Source of the DNA: Macrosoma leucophasiata
Taxonomy: Eukaryota > Arthropoda > Insecta > Lepidoptera > Hedylidae
Direction of reading: 5' to 3'
NCBI GenBank assembly: GCA_036365455.1
Contig: JAWQUS010000023.1
Coordinates: forward strand, 9,548,001 to 9,612,000
DNA length: 64,000 bases
The notes beneath the pieces are model-generated. The model had not been told where the DNA came from. It saw only the letters and a list, made by a program, of their open reading frames with translations, and did no database searches. The position numbers were made by a program, and so were the translations under genes. Position 1 is the first letter of the stretch. Each line of letters begins with the position of its first letter. Positions 9,721 to 22,167 of this stretch are shown piece after piece.

Positions 9721-11653
9721 TTCACAGTCTTGTGAATCCATTTTTATAAAAAAATATGGTATTTTATTATATTTGCAAAAATGGCGTAAATCTATATACT
9801 CCTCGAAACTTTAAGTCAGTTCGAGACGTACCTTGGAGTTTGATGAATTGCTGTCTTACCTCAAACGGAGGCAGAATGTCGACTTGACGTTATTAGTTAC
9901 AACTAACAATACCAATTCCATTGAGTAAGGTCGAGATTACGACTTAGAATATGAGTTAAGTCCCCGAGCCACTCTTATGCCCCGGGCGAAGCTACCCGGG
10001 CTCTTCCGGCCAATCCCGACCCGATTATTGCTTATTCGACAATGAATGTCTATGCGGTGTAAATTCGGCCGTCATATGTCTGTGGCGAGACAAATGCACC
10101 TCATCGGCCCTTGTATTTGCGCAATGATTTCTCCAACATCTCTTTGTGGTTGGAGAACAGTTGAACGAAATTTCTTAGTAGATAAACGTTTGTTTTGTCG
10201 GTCTTTTTCTTATGATGTCTTTGGATGTAATCATACGACCAGTTAAGGTATGCTGTTGGATAGATAAAGTAGGTAATCAAAATACCGTCACTTTTAATTA
10301 GGGGAGGTGCCGGGGGCGAGCCGGGCCCGTTGAGATACTGGATACGTTTGGAAATATATCTAAATGCCGTGGAGCGTTATATCCTTTTTTAATTATGATT
10401 GTAACTATTTATAAAACTATTCGTTTCTTGAAAAACGATACAATTACTTATGATAAAGATTAAGTTTTTGTTTGAACGACGAACCTGTTTCATCCGTTTA
10501 TGTCAAATCAAGATAATTAAAAAGAACGTTTCTAGGTATCTAAATGTAGAGAAGTATCATATCCTTTTTAAATTATGAATGTATCTATTTATTAAAGGAA
10601 GATGGAAGCAAGCACGATAAAGATTTGGTTGTTTATTTGTTTATAGGAAAAATCATTTTTTTATACACTGAAAAAGTACATTGAGTATAGAAAAGAAAAA
10701 AATATATGTTTTACGTAGGGGATACAGAAATCACTACATTTACTCACTCGTTGATTTGGTTTCAAAGATACGGCTTAGTTTATATATTTTTTTAAACCTA
10801 AGTATTTATATTTTTCATATTTCGTAGCATCGTATGAAGGTATCTCTCTAGGCTTATCTGTTTGACTCGATACAATTTTTATATAATAAGCGCCAAAAAT
10901 ACTACTAAGTTCATAATTTTTAAATAAGAGTAGCTCACCCGGTGCTCCTCAATCTCCTCATTCTTCTGGTCTTCCTCAGGTTTCTTTTTTTTTCTTTTGA
11001 TAAGTAAATTAATTACTTCGAATGCCAAATTTTGAATATGATTATGATCCTGCTATAAATATGTACAACATAAATATTGATAACGCATAAACTTCCATAA
11101 TAATATGCTAATCCATAGGCACTTAATACATCACATAAAATGGTCATTTCAAACAACATACAAAGAGTTATACTTCAACTACCATACTATGTAACATTAT
11201 TGGGCCTGTTTAACCAAATGGTGCTCGTATGATGTGTGACCGATACATTATAACCAATGTCCGTTAGAAATAAATTATGTAGATCACCGGTATGATATAC
11301 ATCGGTTCATTAAATATTCCAGTGAGTATCCTGCTGATAGGATGCCGGTAACATACCCGACAAATTAGCCGCGACAGTATTTGTCATTGTTAGGACCTCT
11401 GCTGTGCTTGGAAATTCTTCTCTCTCTAATTTAATTTTCGATCGTGAACTTGGCTGTTACTGTATCAGTAAGTACCATTGATGATATTGCGGTTTACGTA
11501 GTTATTGGCTATAACTTTGTGATTTCAGAAACAGAATCAGAAATTTATTCATTCATTTAATGACAGCACCACTAATGAAATGTCTCAAACAAACAAAATC
11601 AATTAAAGCGAATAAGTTGAAAAAGGGTAGAGTTTTTTTGGTTATGGAACTCG

Positions 11654-11944
11654 TTTTTTTTTATGTTACGGAAGTGGCAAACAAGCATGCAGTTCACATT
11701 GATGTTAAGTGATGACTGCAGCCTATAGACACTTACACAAAGACCAAGGTCAAAATGCAGATGCGTTACCACTCCTGAGGCCTAACATGATATGCCTCTG
11801 TGCCGGAAATTACAGGGCTGTACATTACCACCTGACCGAAACACGATAGTGCTTAACACTACCATTTAGCGGCAAGTATATAAGGTAATGCGGTGGTGTC
11901 TACGCCCGCGGGCTCCGTCACTGGAGCTCTACCACCAGTAAAAA
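11654..11944 (-). repeat. LINE 3'-end family A, full-length copy
   Basis: T-run, TGTTACGGAAGTGGCAAAC, all internal blocks, and the end CTACCACCAGTAAAA. It lies in the long intron after the exon ending at 4979. Confidence 0.88.
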
Positions 11945-12511
11945 CCGTTATCTAAGCGTCTGTTATAGTTATTTTCACATTTACACTAACAAACTAATAT
12001 AAGTATAGCATAGTGTAAACAAAATAAATACACACATTTTAGATCTTTTTAACTAATGTTGTGTAGTAAATATTCGTATTTTTATAGTATGAATAATAGC
12101 CATTTTTATTATGATGATTGACATTCGAAGTTTCTTGAGAAGAAGATCATTACGATACTTTTAAACTTGATTGGCCTAATACGGCAAGCGCCTTTTCATA
12201 GGGACACATCTCCCGACTGGGTAATAAAGCGGGAGTGAAATATTGCTTTAAATTCGTTGTCAAGTTGAATTTTGAAGAATTATAATGTTAGGTACTTAGT
12301 ACAAGGATTCGCTTTTATAACACGAGTCGTTAAGGTGTCTTCATTCATTTCTCGTCTTGAGTATTGGCTGTAAGCTTTTAATGGGCTTATGAGTTAGTCG
12401 CCGATGCCTCGTGTTATCAATGCCATTCACACTGTAGATTTGTCATTGTTAATATGAAATAACTATTTACAGGAGATAGAGTTATTGTTTAATTGATTTC
12501 AATTGTACAGC

Positions 12512-12632
12512 CCATTAATTTCTGGCACAGGGGTATATCAACTTAGACCTCAGGAGTGGCAACGCATCTAGATTGAAATCTGGTTTTATGTTGATGTTTA
12601 TAAGCTATAGTATTCACTTACCACCAATGTTA
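12512..12632 (+). repeat. LINE 3'-end family A, partial copy
   Basis: It contains TTTCTGGCACAGGGG, GACCTCAGGAGTGGCAACG and a diverged tail. Both ends of the family are missing. Confidence 0.65.
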
Positions 12633-13571
12633 ACTATATGATTGTTTGTTACGTCTTGACATGAAAAATTGGATTCATTAAAGAGTAGGAGTGGTCAAAA
12701 TGACTTTTTCCCTTATCGCCAAAACTACTAAGCCTTACTTTTGAAAACTAAATATTGCATATAGAAATCAGGAAAACCAGGTATCTCGTCGTATCAAATA
12801 TACGGATCCGTGTGCATGAGTCCGACTCGCACTTGGCTGATTTTTAACCAATAAAATACTTTTACCATAATGTGTTATAAGTATAGTAAATCGTGTATTT
12901 CTACAGTGCAGATGCATTTATGTTGAAAGATAAACAATAATATGGAGACAGGAGTCCGCAGTAAACACAAATAAATCAATTCTCTAGATACAATCTCAGG
13001 GAAACGGCGTATGAATTTGTACTAACAACATTTCTAATACACAATTATGGAGAAATACGTTCGTTAGTGAGGCCAGTGATGATACATTGTGGCTGCCATT
13101 GAATGGTCGAGCTGATAACCGGTAAACTTACTTAACAATGATATATAAAGTTAGATTACTTGTCCAAAATGATAAAATGTTAGGTAAAACGTTTGATTTA
13201 AAACATTAGATGCATTACATACAGTGTAATGGAAGAAAAATTCAAAGTACAATAAAAACAGAAATACCTACTTAAATAAACTAAGTACACACATTAGGTA
13301 GGCACAATGTACAATAGGTTGGTAATGTAGGTGTGTCAGGACCGGGTTATCTGGCACTCCACATTGTCTGCATTAGGTTTGGTTAGGGACCTAGCGTGAA
13401 GATACATACATACATACAATGTCACATACTTTAATCAAAGATAGATATAGTAAAATATGTCATGGCATTTTTTAGATAAACCAAAGAGAGAATATTACAT
13501 TAGACATAGTACACAGCTCATCAAGATAAATTGCACATCGAGCCTATGAAAGTGACAATCGGCTACTTTCC

Positions 13572-13730
13572 ACTTCGTAGAGCGTTATCTCTGCTGCGCA
13601 CTGTCTACGTAAGCACTGATAGTTCGGTATTGGTCAAAACTTGATCAAATTGGTGAACAAACGCCATATTGGTAAGGTGCGAAAAAGATAACGCTCTATA
13701 GACCCGAAATAAGCCGAAGTCTCCTTCATG
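13572..13730 (+). repeat. Single arm of repeat G
   Basis: It matches the core of the inverted pair at 31990 and 33957: CTTCGTAGAGCGTTATCTC, ACGTAAGCACTGAT, GGTATTGGTCAAAACTT and GATAACGCTCTA. The element is itself a weak foldback through GAGCGTTATC and GATAACGCTC. Confidence 0.75.
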
Positions 13731-14005
13731 CGGTCGATGACAGGCGATGTGCATTATTTCTAGTTGGATACTGTACAATCTGTACATTATTTCGTTATAT
13801 CCTAAACGGTTTAGGCAGCGTCTTCGATGAAAGCTCCCAAGTGGCTTGTTTTTACAACACCTCCAACATTTCTACGTTATACTTATACGAACCAATTTAC
13901 ACAAAACTTTATCAAATTATACGTATATACTCACACCAACTTTCCTCATGAATTATTCTATCTATAAGAGAAAACCGCACGAAAGTATGCTATAGTCTTT
14001 CCTTC

Positions 14006-14110
14006 TTATTCATAAACGTATTTTAGCTAAAGAGTTGCCAATCTCTGCTTTGCCTTTTTGTATCCTACACATTTGACAATGCGACTGACGAAGACAAAGC
14101 ACATGAATAA
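14006..14110 (-). repeat. MITE F, partial inverted copy
   Basis: It contains CTTATTCATAAACGTATTTT, AGCTAAAGAGTTGCC and ACACATTTGACAATGCGACTG, the reverse of the interior of the MITE F copies at 48259 and 59436. Confidence 0.7.
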
Positions 14111-14664
14111 AGGGGCTAGAGTTTATCGTGAACAGACAGACAGACGTGGCGGAGGACTTCCTATTATAATAAGCATAGATAGAGCTTCTTGGAGCTAAAG
14201 GAGCAACCGCGGAGCTAGCTACATACGTAACAGCTCCAAAGATAGAAAATTTTGAAATGATTTAATGTTTGTAACAAGTTTTATCGCTGACACTTTTATT
14301 TTTACTTCTTTTAAATTAGATTAACGCTTTTGAAGCTATTTGTTAGTCGTCCCGTTGATTTCATTACAAGCCTCTTTATATTAAGCCGCCCACTTTTTGT
14401 TCTCATAAATTGTATAAAATTTATAACGAGGCTCCAATTAAAACGATTTATTAGGGTAATTACCCTATATTTGATACAAAATTTAGTTATTTGGTTTTTG
14501 GTATTCTTTTTGTTAATTACGCTTAATTGATTCTTTGTTAGCTACACAGCGGGAGAATTATTTTCCACTAGAAGATATTCTTAATTCTTCCCCTGGTGGT
14601 CTTCACGTCCCGGCGCTGCGATTATTCAACATTGTTAAAACTTATCAATAAATATTGTCCGCAG

Positions 14665-14779
14665 GTCTCTTGGTGTTGCGAATGGCAGCTTGACTCCACC
14701 TCCCGTGTTCGTGCGAGTCTCCCGACAGACGCACGACTGCCTCGGAGGAGCCAGAAGATATCACGAGTGTAATACTGCT
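14665..14779 (+). CDS. ADAMTS-like protein exon, middle of TSP1 repeat
   Basis: The acceptor is TTGTCCGCAG and the donor GCT/GTGAGA. The first base completes the Arg codon left open at 4979; 38 codons follow and the exon ends in phase 0. The C-terminal residues DCLGGARRYHECNTA give the CxxxxRRYxxCNT signature that leads into the PC at the start of the next exon, so the TSP1 repeat closes across the junction. The exon has no long frame of its own and is found by phase and motif, which agree exactly. The insert between the CLPR of the previous exon and this Cys pair is longer than in a minimal TSP1, as in THSD4/ADAMTSL first repeats. Confidence 0.87.
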
Positions 14780-15718
14780 GTGAGACATTCATTATTTTAT
14801 TACTTAGTTTCAGAGCCTATACTCACACTAGCGTTTGTCGAGCGTATGCGTTTAATTTGCTATCGAAGAAACTTCGCAACAACGCGCGGCACACGTCGTG
14901 TTGTTTGCCGCTGAGATGATGATACGTTCATTGAACGTCTACCCTGGAAAATACAAATGTGAAGGGACTCTTAATATTCAGGGCCCATTATTTGACGACT
15001 CGGTTGTGGATAACCTGTGTATGACGACCGCTTGGTTCGAGGGTCGCTCCATAGTTATTCTATTCGATTATATCGACTCAATATCATAAATTTCTTATAG
15101 ATTATACCTACTAAGAACGAATAACATAGGTTAAGTGCATCGATAGGCCCTAGGCAGATCACGATCATCATCATCAATCCGTGTCTAATCCTTTGATCGG
15201 CTACGCCAATTACGTCTCATTATACAAATTAATAAAGTGAAGTTAGATAGAGAACTATGAATCGCTAAAGCTTTGGTCAGATCTGTGCGACTGAAAAGTC
15301 GTAACTTGTAGTTAACTATATTATGAATAGGTAATATTGTATTTTAAAAATATGTAATTATTTTTTTTTCCTTTAATTATGATTAAATTTATAATTATAC
15401 TAAGATAAATGACAAAGAAATTAGTATGTAAAGTTATTTAATGTACGATATACGTACCTTTACGTATTTAAAATGATCTTCTAACATCGAATTGGTCTAT
15501 TGTTACAGCACCTGTTAAAAAACGTATACCTATAAACGTATAACGTATATTTCTTCTTCGTAGTTTAATTTCTTTCGTTAGCAATCCGGAGTTGTAAAAT
15601 TCGTTTAATATAACTCGTTCTCTAAGTATTGCACGGGACTAAAATCAAATTCTTTTTTTCTAACTTACACAACTGACAAAGACAAATATAGTAAACAGGT
15701 ACAAAGTACCTGATCTAC

Positions 15719-16042
15719 TTGTTTCACATTATTTCGCATTAACACATGCTTGTGAAATATATTTTATTTTTAAAGAAAAATGGAAAGAAAAATTTGACTT
15801 CAGGCGAGACTCGAACTCGCGACCTACTGGGAATCTAGTCCAGCCTAACTAGCATAGTTGGTAATGGATGGCGCTGCTGCTACCATAAAGCAATGCAATA
15901 GACGTGAAGGAAAGATTTGACAAATCGGGCAGGGCTTCAGTAGCTCCATTGGAAGAGCGGCTGGACTAGATTCCCAGTAGGTCGCGAGTTCGAGTCTCGC
16001 CTGAAGTCAAATTTTTCTTTCCATTTTTCTTTAAAAATAAAA
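15719..16042 (-). mobile_element. tRNA-bearing foldback SINE (family C), 324 bp, with 12-bp target duplication
   Basis: Direct repeats TACCTGATCTAC flank the element (15707-15718 and 16043-16054). The left side carries the antisense and the right side the sense copy of one tRNA-like segment, separated by a linker (GTTGGTAATGGATGGCGC, then CAATAGACGTGAAGG). The sense segment has box A (TAGCTCCATTGG), a T arm GCGAG-TTCGAGT-CTCGC and an acceptor stem CTTCAG/CTGAAG. Direct repeats of 12 bp fit target-primed retroposition rather than DNA transposition. Confidence 0.85.
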
Positions 16043-16185
16043 TACCTGATCTACGTTTCTTGCAAAGGAAATAAATATTCCAAACTCTCCGAATGTATCG
16101 ATTTAGATATATTACCGATTTATCATAATCCAAAATTAAAATAGTAAGCAAGTATGATAAACTCATATATTCTAATCCATACTAA

Positions 16186-16262
16186 ACATGTAAAAGAAAC
16201 TCTGTGTGTCTATCTATCTGTTACGCTTCCACGATATAACCAAGCGAACAGATATATTTTGA
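16186..16262. repeat. RTE-like tail fragment
   Basis: It contains CTCTGTGTGTCTATCTATCTGT followed by a diverged CCACGATATAACC block, similar to the commonly seen lepidopteran tails near 46376. It is short and weak. Confidence 0.35.
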
Positions 16263-16608
16263 AGTTTTCGTTTGAAAGGAAATCGTGCACGGACCGAGTC
16301 GCTGTAAATAGCTAGTCGACAATAAGTCACAGTCTATCTGACTTGGCCGACGCTTAATTTTGCACCACACTCCATAACATTGTTGCTAGCAATTCGAACG
16401 AAGCTAAATTACGCGCATCTATAGTGAGGGGATATCATCACTATAATATCATGCTACAGTGCTTAAAGATCATCATTACACGCTGTAAACACTTTGTATT
16501 ATGTGACGTACATTGAATTTCATTTCCTGATGATGTCGGTAAGGCGGTAGATATGTCTATTATTTTTTTATCTTTTTATTTTAGGTTTTATATGCTGGTT
16601 TGCATAGA

Positions 16609-16893
16609 GTAACACCGGAGGGGAGTAGCCATATGCAGGCTTTCTCCTCTGTCAAAGTACAAGCCCAAATGGGCCTATACCTGTCGCCTAGATGTTTAAA
16701 TGTGTGCGTGAAATTGTTTATGTATTTTGTTAAAGTCAAGGTGTGAGTTTCGTAGTAATAGACGATTTTTGTAGTGTGCGTATCTGTCGCACGCATTTCC
16801 CCCCGCAAAAAATGACAGACTGTTATGCATCGGTAATAAACGCTATGGCTACTCCCCTCCAGTCCGCTGCGGCCCGAGGCCCGTGTTGCATGT
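16609..16893. repeat. Second copy of the 4227 foldback MITE, reverse orientation
   Basis: It shares CGGAGGGGAGTAGCCATATG at the left and ATGGCTACTCCCCTCCAG and GGCCCGTGTTGC at the right, and the same interior in reverse (CTGTCGCCTAGATGTTTAAA). It is more complete at the right end. Confidence 0.75.
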
Positions 16894-18198
16894 TGTTGGG
16901 TGAACGCAAGTGGTGAAGCTCGTGGGAAGCGGGGAGTGGAGGGTGTCGATACTCGTATCACCGTATTAAATAATCTAATCCAGATGCCGTTAAATGGTAG
17001 AAATATTCAACGTCACTGCTGTGACGGTCAGATGGTAGTTGTTGTATGTTTACCATTATTTCATCCGATATGTGTTCACTGCTGAACAAGAACCTCAGTA
17101 CGGTCCTGGGGGTATCCTCACCCATTGATTGCCTACGACCTTCCGAGATGTACCGATGACCAGGGACCGTACCAGCTCGTGGCGGACTTGCTCCTTAATT
17201 TCTGATACAATGGTAGAAATATACCGGCAATGACAGCGCGTTGCTCTTATTGCAGGTGAATATGAATTGATTTCTATTGGTTAATGTTTATTGAAAACCA
17301 TTGAAAAACACCATCAATTTATGTTTTTAGTATATGATGTTAAAGAACTACGTCGGAGGTAAAGAATGTTGATCTTTGTATCTCTAGCTACATGAGGACT
17401 GCTCTTCTCTGTCTGCTTCTTCTTTCAGTAAATATTAGAACTGTGAGTGATTGTTGTCGGTACTTAGTTCAGTTTAATGAAGAAGAATCTCAATAGCTTT
17501 CAAAAATACCTTGTCTGCGAATAATCCTTTTGCTTAATAAATTTTTGTATTCTACATAACCAACCATTTCAAGGGAATAGTGGGTGTACCACGTGTGAGT
17601 GTGGCTGGTGAGACCTACGTATAGTAGGATCATTTAACATGTTCGTTTTCTTAAGACTGTGGTAGGAGCCTTTGATACGGCATAACTAATAAAAACGAAT
17701 ACTGTACATAGATGAAAGGGGTACCTTCAGAGGCGTGAAATTATGTTATTCGAGCTGCGTAAAGGGCGAAATCTCAATTATTTCGCACGACAGTGTTGAT
17801 TTAAGACCGTATCTCGTAAATATATCCGTAATTAGGATTCTTCCGTTCATTCAGCAGGAATTATGGATACTAAACTGAGTCGTAAAAGTTTTAACATGAA
17901 TTTATATGTTTGTATTTGTTTTGCTTACTTATAGCTACATGGGTGAAATTTCTAGGTTAAAAAATATTATATGTGCCTATTGATTTATGTAGCGGGAAGG
18001 TGGTTTACAAATTTATTTATTTCATTTCATTGTTTTTAGACGTATACCTACCTACTTATTTTGCTCTGGCTTCTTAGGCGAGATATCATAAATGGTTAGA
18101 AGATAAAATTCTTTTATATTTTGAAGATGTCGTGTGTGATAATAACGTTTACGCAAAGAATTAACCGTCGAAAAGATTACGTGAAAATATAAAAATAA

Positions 18199-18310
18199 AT
18201 GGCCAAAAACGTTACCGGCGAATTGTGGGTGTTTGCATGTATGCTTGAATGCATGCATTTACCTCTGCCTACCCCTTCGGGATTTACAGCCGTGAAGTTA
18301 CGTTTTTTTT
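18199..18310 (+). repeat. SINE family B, 3' half
   Basis: It runs from GGCCAAAAACGTTACCGGCG to GTGAAGTTACG and a T-run, matching the tail half of 25009-25321. The tRNA-like head is missing. Confidence 0.8.
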
Positions 18311-18882
18311 AATAAAAATGAATTAAAGCTATACTTATATAATTAAGTAATTTTAAGTTTTCGCAAAACAATTGAAGACGACTAGAAAGTATGAGAAGTC
18401 AAGCAAATTAATTTCTTAAGAACACGAACAAGCATTAAGTTTCTATATACAGATAGGTTATGAACCAGGTACAGCTTGTTTTTTCATAACATTTAAAAGC
18501 CCAAGAACGAGGTTGGTGCTGTAAATCGCTGAAGAATTAGCTTAGCTGTCTTTCATCTTCATAATGAGACCGCGGTAACATACCCTACCTATACTAGCTG
18601 TGGTTAAAGTTTTCACTATTATGAATGGAAGAAGCTGAATGAGACGTTCCAAAAATTTATGGAGCTTGGGCCTGCACCTTGTACGCTATATGAGAGAAGA
18701 AGCATAAAACACTAAATAATTTTCAGCTATTCAAATCGTTTATAATAACTAAGTAAGTATAAGTTTAATTAACTGTCGTAAGTATATTTAAAAAACAAGA
18801 GTGTCATAGTAGCAATAGGTTGACATATTGTTGTTCTACAGAAATTAATTAAAATAATTATTTTCATAAAAAAAATAACGGT

Positions 18883-19256
18883 TCTTATTATATTTTATTT
18901 TTAAAGAAAAATGGAAAGAAAAATTTGACTTCAGGCGAGACTCGAACTCGCGACCTACTGGGAATCTAGTCCAGCCGCTCTTCCAATTGAGCTACTGAAG
19001 CCCTGCCCGATTTGTCAAATCTTTCCTTCACATCTATTGCATTGCTTTATGGTAGCAGTAGCGCCATCTATTACCAACTATGCTAGTTAGGCAACCGATA
19101 TAATAGACTTTTCAGTTTATTGAATATCGTAAAGAAGTCGCTTTTACCCTTAATAATTGTTTTTAAATTATTTCGCATTAACACATGCTTGTGAAATATA
19201 TTTTTCTTTAAAAATAAAAAAAAAATTGACTGAGTCAAATTTTTCTTTATTTCTCT
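18883..19256 (-). mobile_element. tRNA-bearing foldback SINE (family C), rearranged copy
   Basis: It holds an antisense tRNA-like segment (GACTCGAACTCGCGACC, AATTGAGCTACTGAAG), the linker with AACTATGCTAGTTAGGC and the tail with CACATGCTTGTGAAATATA. At its right end the tail folds into a short palindrome (AAATTGACTGAGTCAAATTT) instead of continuing. I see no convincing target duplication. Confidence 0.75.
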
Positions 19257-19275
19257 CACATACAATATTCACTTT

Positions 19276-19323
19276 CCATTAATGTGAACAGCTTGCTTGT
19301 TTGCCACCATAATGACATAAAAT
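19276..19323 (+). repeat. LINE 3'-end family A tail fragment next to an exon acceptor
   Basis: CATTAATGTGAACAGC, TTGCTTGTTTGCCACC and CATAAAA are the last 45 bases of family A. The fragment ends 12 bp before the exon at 19336, so it supplies the sequence where the branch point and pyrimidine tract should lie. Confidence 0.7.
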
Positions 19324-19335
19324 AATATGTTGCAG

Positions 19336-19438
19336 CCGTGTGATGGGGTGGACAGAGACACCCGAGCCGAGCAGTGTGCCACATACGATCGCCGGCCGTT
19401 TCGAGGCCGATTCTACACTTGGGTTCCGTACATTGATG
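19336..19438 (+). CDS. ADAMTS-like protein exon, end of TSP1 and start of cysteine-rich module
   Basis: The acceptor is ATATGTTGCAG and the donor ATG/GTATGT. It enters in phase 0 with PCD, the last Cys of the TSP1 repeat, then has DTRAEQCATYD and FRGRFYTWVPY. The (R)xEQC-(F/Y)(N/D) block and the GRFYxWxP block are hallmarks of the ADAMTSL/THSD4/papilin cysteine-rich region. It ends one base into a Gly codon that the exon at 26953 completes. ADAMTS proteases normally carry a disintegrin-like domain before their first TSP1, and nothing of that kind is visible upstream. Confidence 0.94.
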
Positions 19439-19454
19439 GTATGTATTATATCAA

Positions 19455-19648
19455 CTGCCTCAGTAGCCTAGTGGTAGCAGGCACCTATAACAACGCTGGG
19501 GACCTGAGTTCGATTCCAGGGTCGGGGGATATGGGATATCAGAGTTAGCGGTGTAAAATCCTTTATCTCTGCTTCTATTGGTATTTTTCCATTTTCTGTA
19601 AGTTTCTTAGTGACGTGCCTGGAGATGTCGCCATCTGTGGCGTCATCA
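19455..19648 (+). repeat. tRNA-derived SINE family B, 5' two thirds
   Basis: It starts CTGCCTCAGTAGCCTAGTGG (box A region), has box B GAGTTCGATTCC, then AAAATCCTTTATCTCTGCTT and a diverged tail. It begins 17 bp after the donor of the exon ending at 19438. Confidence 0.85.
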
Positions 19649-19692
19649 TATATTAAATGGGCAAAATTATATTATTTATTTTTTAATTACAA

Positions 19693-19695
<3 letters not shown>

Positions 19696-19729
<34 letters not shown>

Positions 19730-19753
19730 CGTATATATAATATATATATAATC
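19696..19753. repeat. AT dinucleotide repeat
   Basis: (TA)n from 19696 to 19727, then two shorter TA runs separated by ATCG. Confidence 0.95.
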
Positions 19754-20473
19754 GTTAGTTAATCACCAGCTTTTGTTAGGAAAATGTTCACGTCTTAGCT
19801 CTGCCTGTAATTTACCTATAACCTAACAACGATATCCTAATTTAGCTAATTACCAAGAAACTCATTTGTTTACAATTTGTAGATGTATTAATAAATCATA
19901 TTAAGAAATGATTCAACCGAAATTATTAACAAAAACATATTTATACAGATCCTTACAAATCTTACTCAATTAATGTTTTTTTTAATTTATGATTAATTTA
20001 TCCCAAAAAGTGCCATCCCGTTTTTTTCCATTGCATTTATTTACGTTACATACATAAAACTTTTATGGGTCAGTGATTTACAATACTAGTAATTTCAAAA
20101 AGAATGCGCTGTGACGAAGAATACTATCTGACATCTGGCAGAACAGACGGACAGACAGACAGTATTCTTATAAGGATCCGAAAGATCCGTGTGTTTTCGG
20201 GTTATTTAAAATATCGGGTTAATATTTTTATGGTCTTGTAAAACAACATCCTTGTTTCTTATTCTTTAACTTACTATATAATTCTTAAAAGTTATGTAAA
20301 ACTAGCTTATGTTAGACATCAAATAATATACTTAGGTATAAAAAAAACAATAGCAAACAACAATACTGCTAAATAAATACATGTTCATGTGTAAAATTAA
20401 CCTCAGCTTTCGGATGAAGATGAATAAATGGCAGTAACTCAAAATCTACAAAAAATGCGGCGAAACAGAAAAC

Positions 20474-21731
20474 TCAGATGAGTTCATTCGATTTTCGTAA
20501 AACACGATATGCTGGTACTCCAAACCAATTTTTGGAAGTAAAAAACCGGGATAAATATGTTGTAATATAAGAACAGTCCTTTTGTTGATGAAGATTTAAC
20601 CTATCTGCACTGGCAAAACGCAACAAACATCCATCACATATGTAAATAGCACCGTTAGAATTAGATAATTGTTTACTTAATAATCGCGACAGATTTTTTA
20701 TGTAGCAATAGTGACCGCTAGTTCCATTTTGTATAAATAATAGGTTGATATGTGTCGTTTTGAGAGCTTTGGTAAAATAAAGCGGGCCTGTTACAGAATG
20801 ATTTTTTGATATGTTGTCAAATTCTAATCCATAAACATTAACACTGATGTTATTTTGTTTTTCGATTTTAGGTATGTCAGCTAACTTGATTGGGAACGAC
20901 ACATCATCAAATTTAAGCTTACTAACATGAGCACTGTAAGATGATGGTCGATCAGAGTTTTTGTCTACTGGATAGAATGCTGAAAGTAATGCCCATTTGA
21001 AACATAAATTATCTAAGTTTTTAACATTTATTACTGCTTTTTTTATTTTGATATCTTTCGGTAAATCAATGAAGTGTCCTTTAAGTAGACTTAACTTATT
21101 TATGTTTAGTTCGAGGCAATTAATTTTTGTTATACTCCATCCGCTATCCTTTTTTTCAAAAGTACATATTTTGTTGGCTAAAATGTCACGTATGGACATC
21201 ATGAAAATATTTAAATTATCTGTTTCAGATATAATAAAATTACTCGTTTGAAAATTAAATGAATCAGTATTTTTTTCAGTTTTCTGAATAAAATTTGCAT
21301 GTAAGACGATATTTATTTCAATGGTAGGATATTGAGTAAAGGTATCATTAATTAAGAAAAATATTTCCCTTTTTATAGATTCAAGAAATGATGCAAGCGT
21401 TCGAGAAGCTTCGACAGATACTTCTGAAGTTTCGATTTTATAAGTGATAATATCCTGTCTGCACGTTGACTCTATGATAGATACATTTTCTAAAGAGTTA
21501 TGAGATTTTAAAACGTTATTTTTATGAATAGTTGTTTGAACATGATTAACAAAATGACTTCCATTATCAAGCCTATGACCTAAATCTGGAGGTATCATTG
21601 AAGAGGTAGAGGCATTTTCTTCATTTCTATGTCTTTTTGCAGCACTGTTGTTTACAGCATCAGCTTCAGCACTTCTTTTCAGCACTCCTCCGAGGGCGGT
21701 TGGAACTAGATACGATGATGATGATGACTGA
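20474..21731 (-). CDS. Nested gene, exon 2: arthropod virus/mobile-DNA associated protein, C2HC finger
   Basis: The acceptor on the minus strand is TTGCTTTACAG at 21742-21732; the exon then encodes 418 residues to a TGA. It starts with a Ser-rich, charged segment that includes AAKRHR, a possible nuclear signal. Mid-protein has NLDNLCFKWALLSAFYP (around residue 298 of 477) and later HYCYIKNLSRLLS (around 399), followed by a C-x2-C-x12-H-x4-C finger (Cys 424 and 427, His 440, Cys 445). From memory, this block order occurs in arthropod proteins and in the region before family-B DNA polymerase domains of virus-like mobile DNA; no polymerase domain is present here. There are no stops or frameshifts, so the frame may have been kept under selection or inserted recently. 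Function unknown. Confidence 0.75.
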
Positions 21732-22167
21732 CTGTAAAGCAAGGAAGAGAGCATTAGGAACAAACAATGTCAATAATTGTTTGATAGAAAACATGACATG
21801 TATATATATATTTTTAGCAAATTCTTGCATGGCACTAATTAGAGGAATACTTTCCTTTAACCGTCAGATACACTCATATAGTTCAAGCATTTGAAATCCG
21901 TGTTAAGATCTGTGTAAGTATTTGTCAATAGGATAAAAAGATGGATGGTTCTGCATTTTTCTATATTCATCAAGATATCTGTTGATTTTTATATAAAAAA
22001 AAATTTGATCATTATACATCTAAAACTAAAGATCGTTGTCTATAAGAAAACATTAAGTTACGTTTAGATGTTTAAAATTTGTGCATTTCTATAGACTTAT
22101 AAATTATATTTTTTGTTTGTTTGTATTTATTACGCAAAAAAAATTGTTCTTATAATATTTTCCTTAC

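Larger units (their letters stand above)
4980..14664 (+). other. Intron of about 9.7 kb
   Basis: It is filled with repeats listed separately (foldbacks at 6338 and 8857, family A copies at 6931, 7516, 11654 and 12512, the TG/GAGT microsatellite, a LINE tail at 9628). In 9721-11653 and 12633-13571 I see nothing beyond AT-rich unique sequence and short A/T runs. Confidence 0.7.
14780..19335 (+). other. Intron of about 4.6 kb
   Basis: It contains two tRNA-bearing foldback SINEs (15719 and 18883), a second copy of the 4227 foldback (16609), a SINE B tail (18199) and an RTE-like tail near 16186. At 17081-18198 I see only AT-rich sequence plus a GC-richer patch (17085-17200) that looks like a decayed repeat I cannot name. 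Confidence 0.6.
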
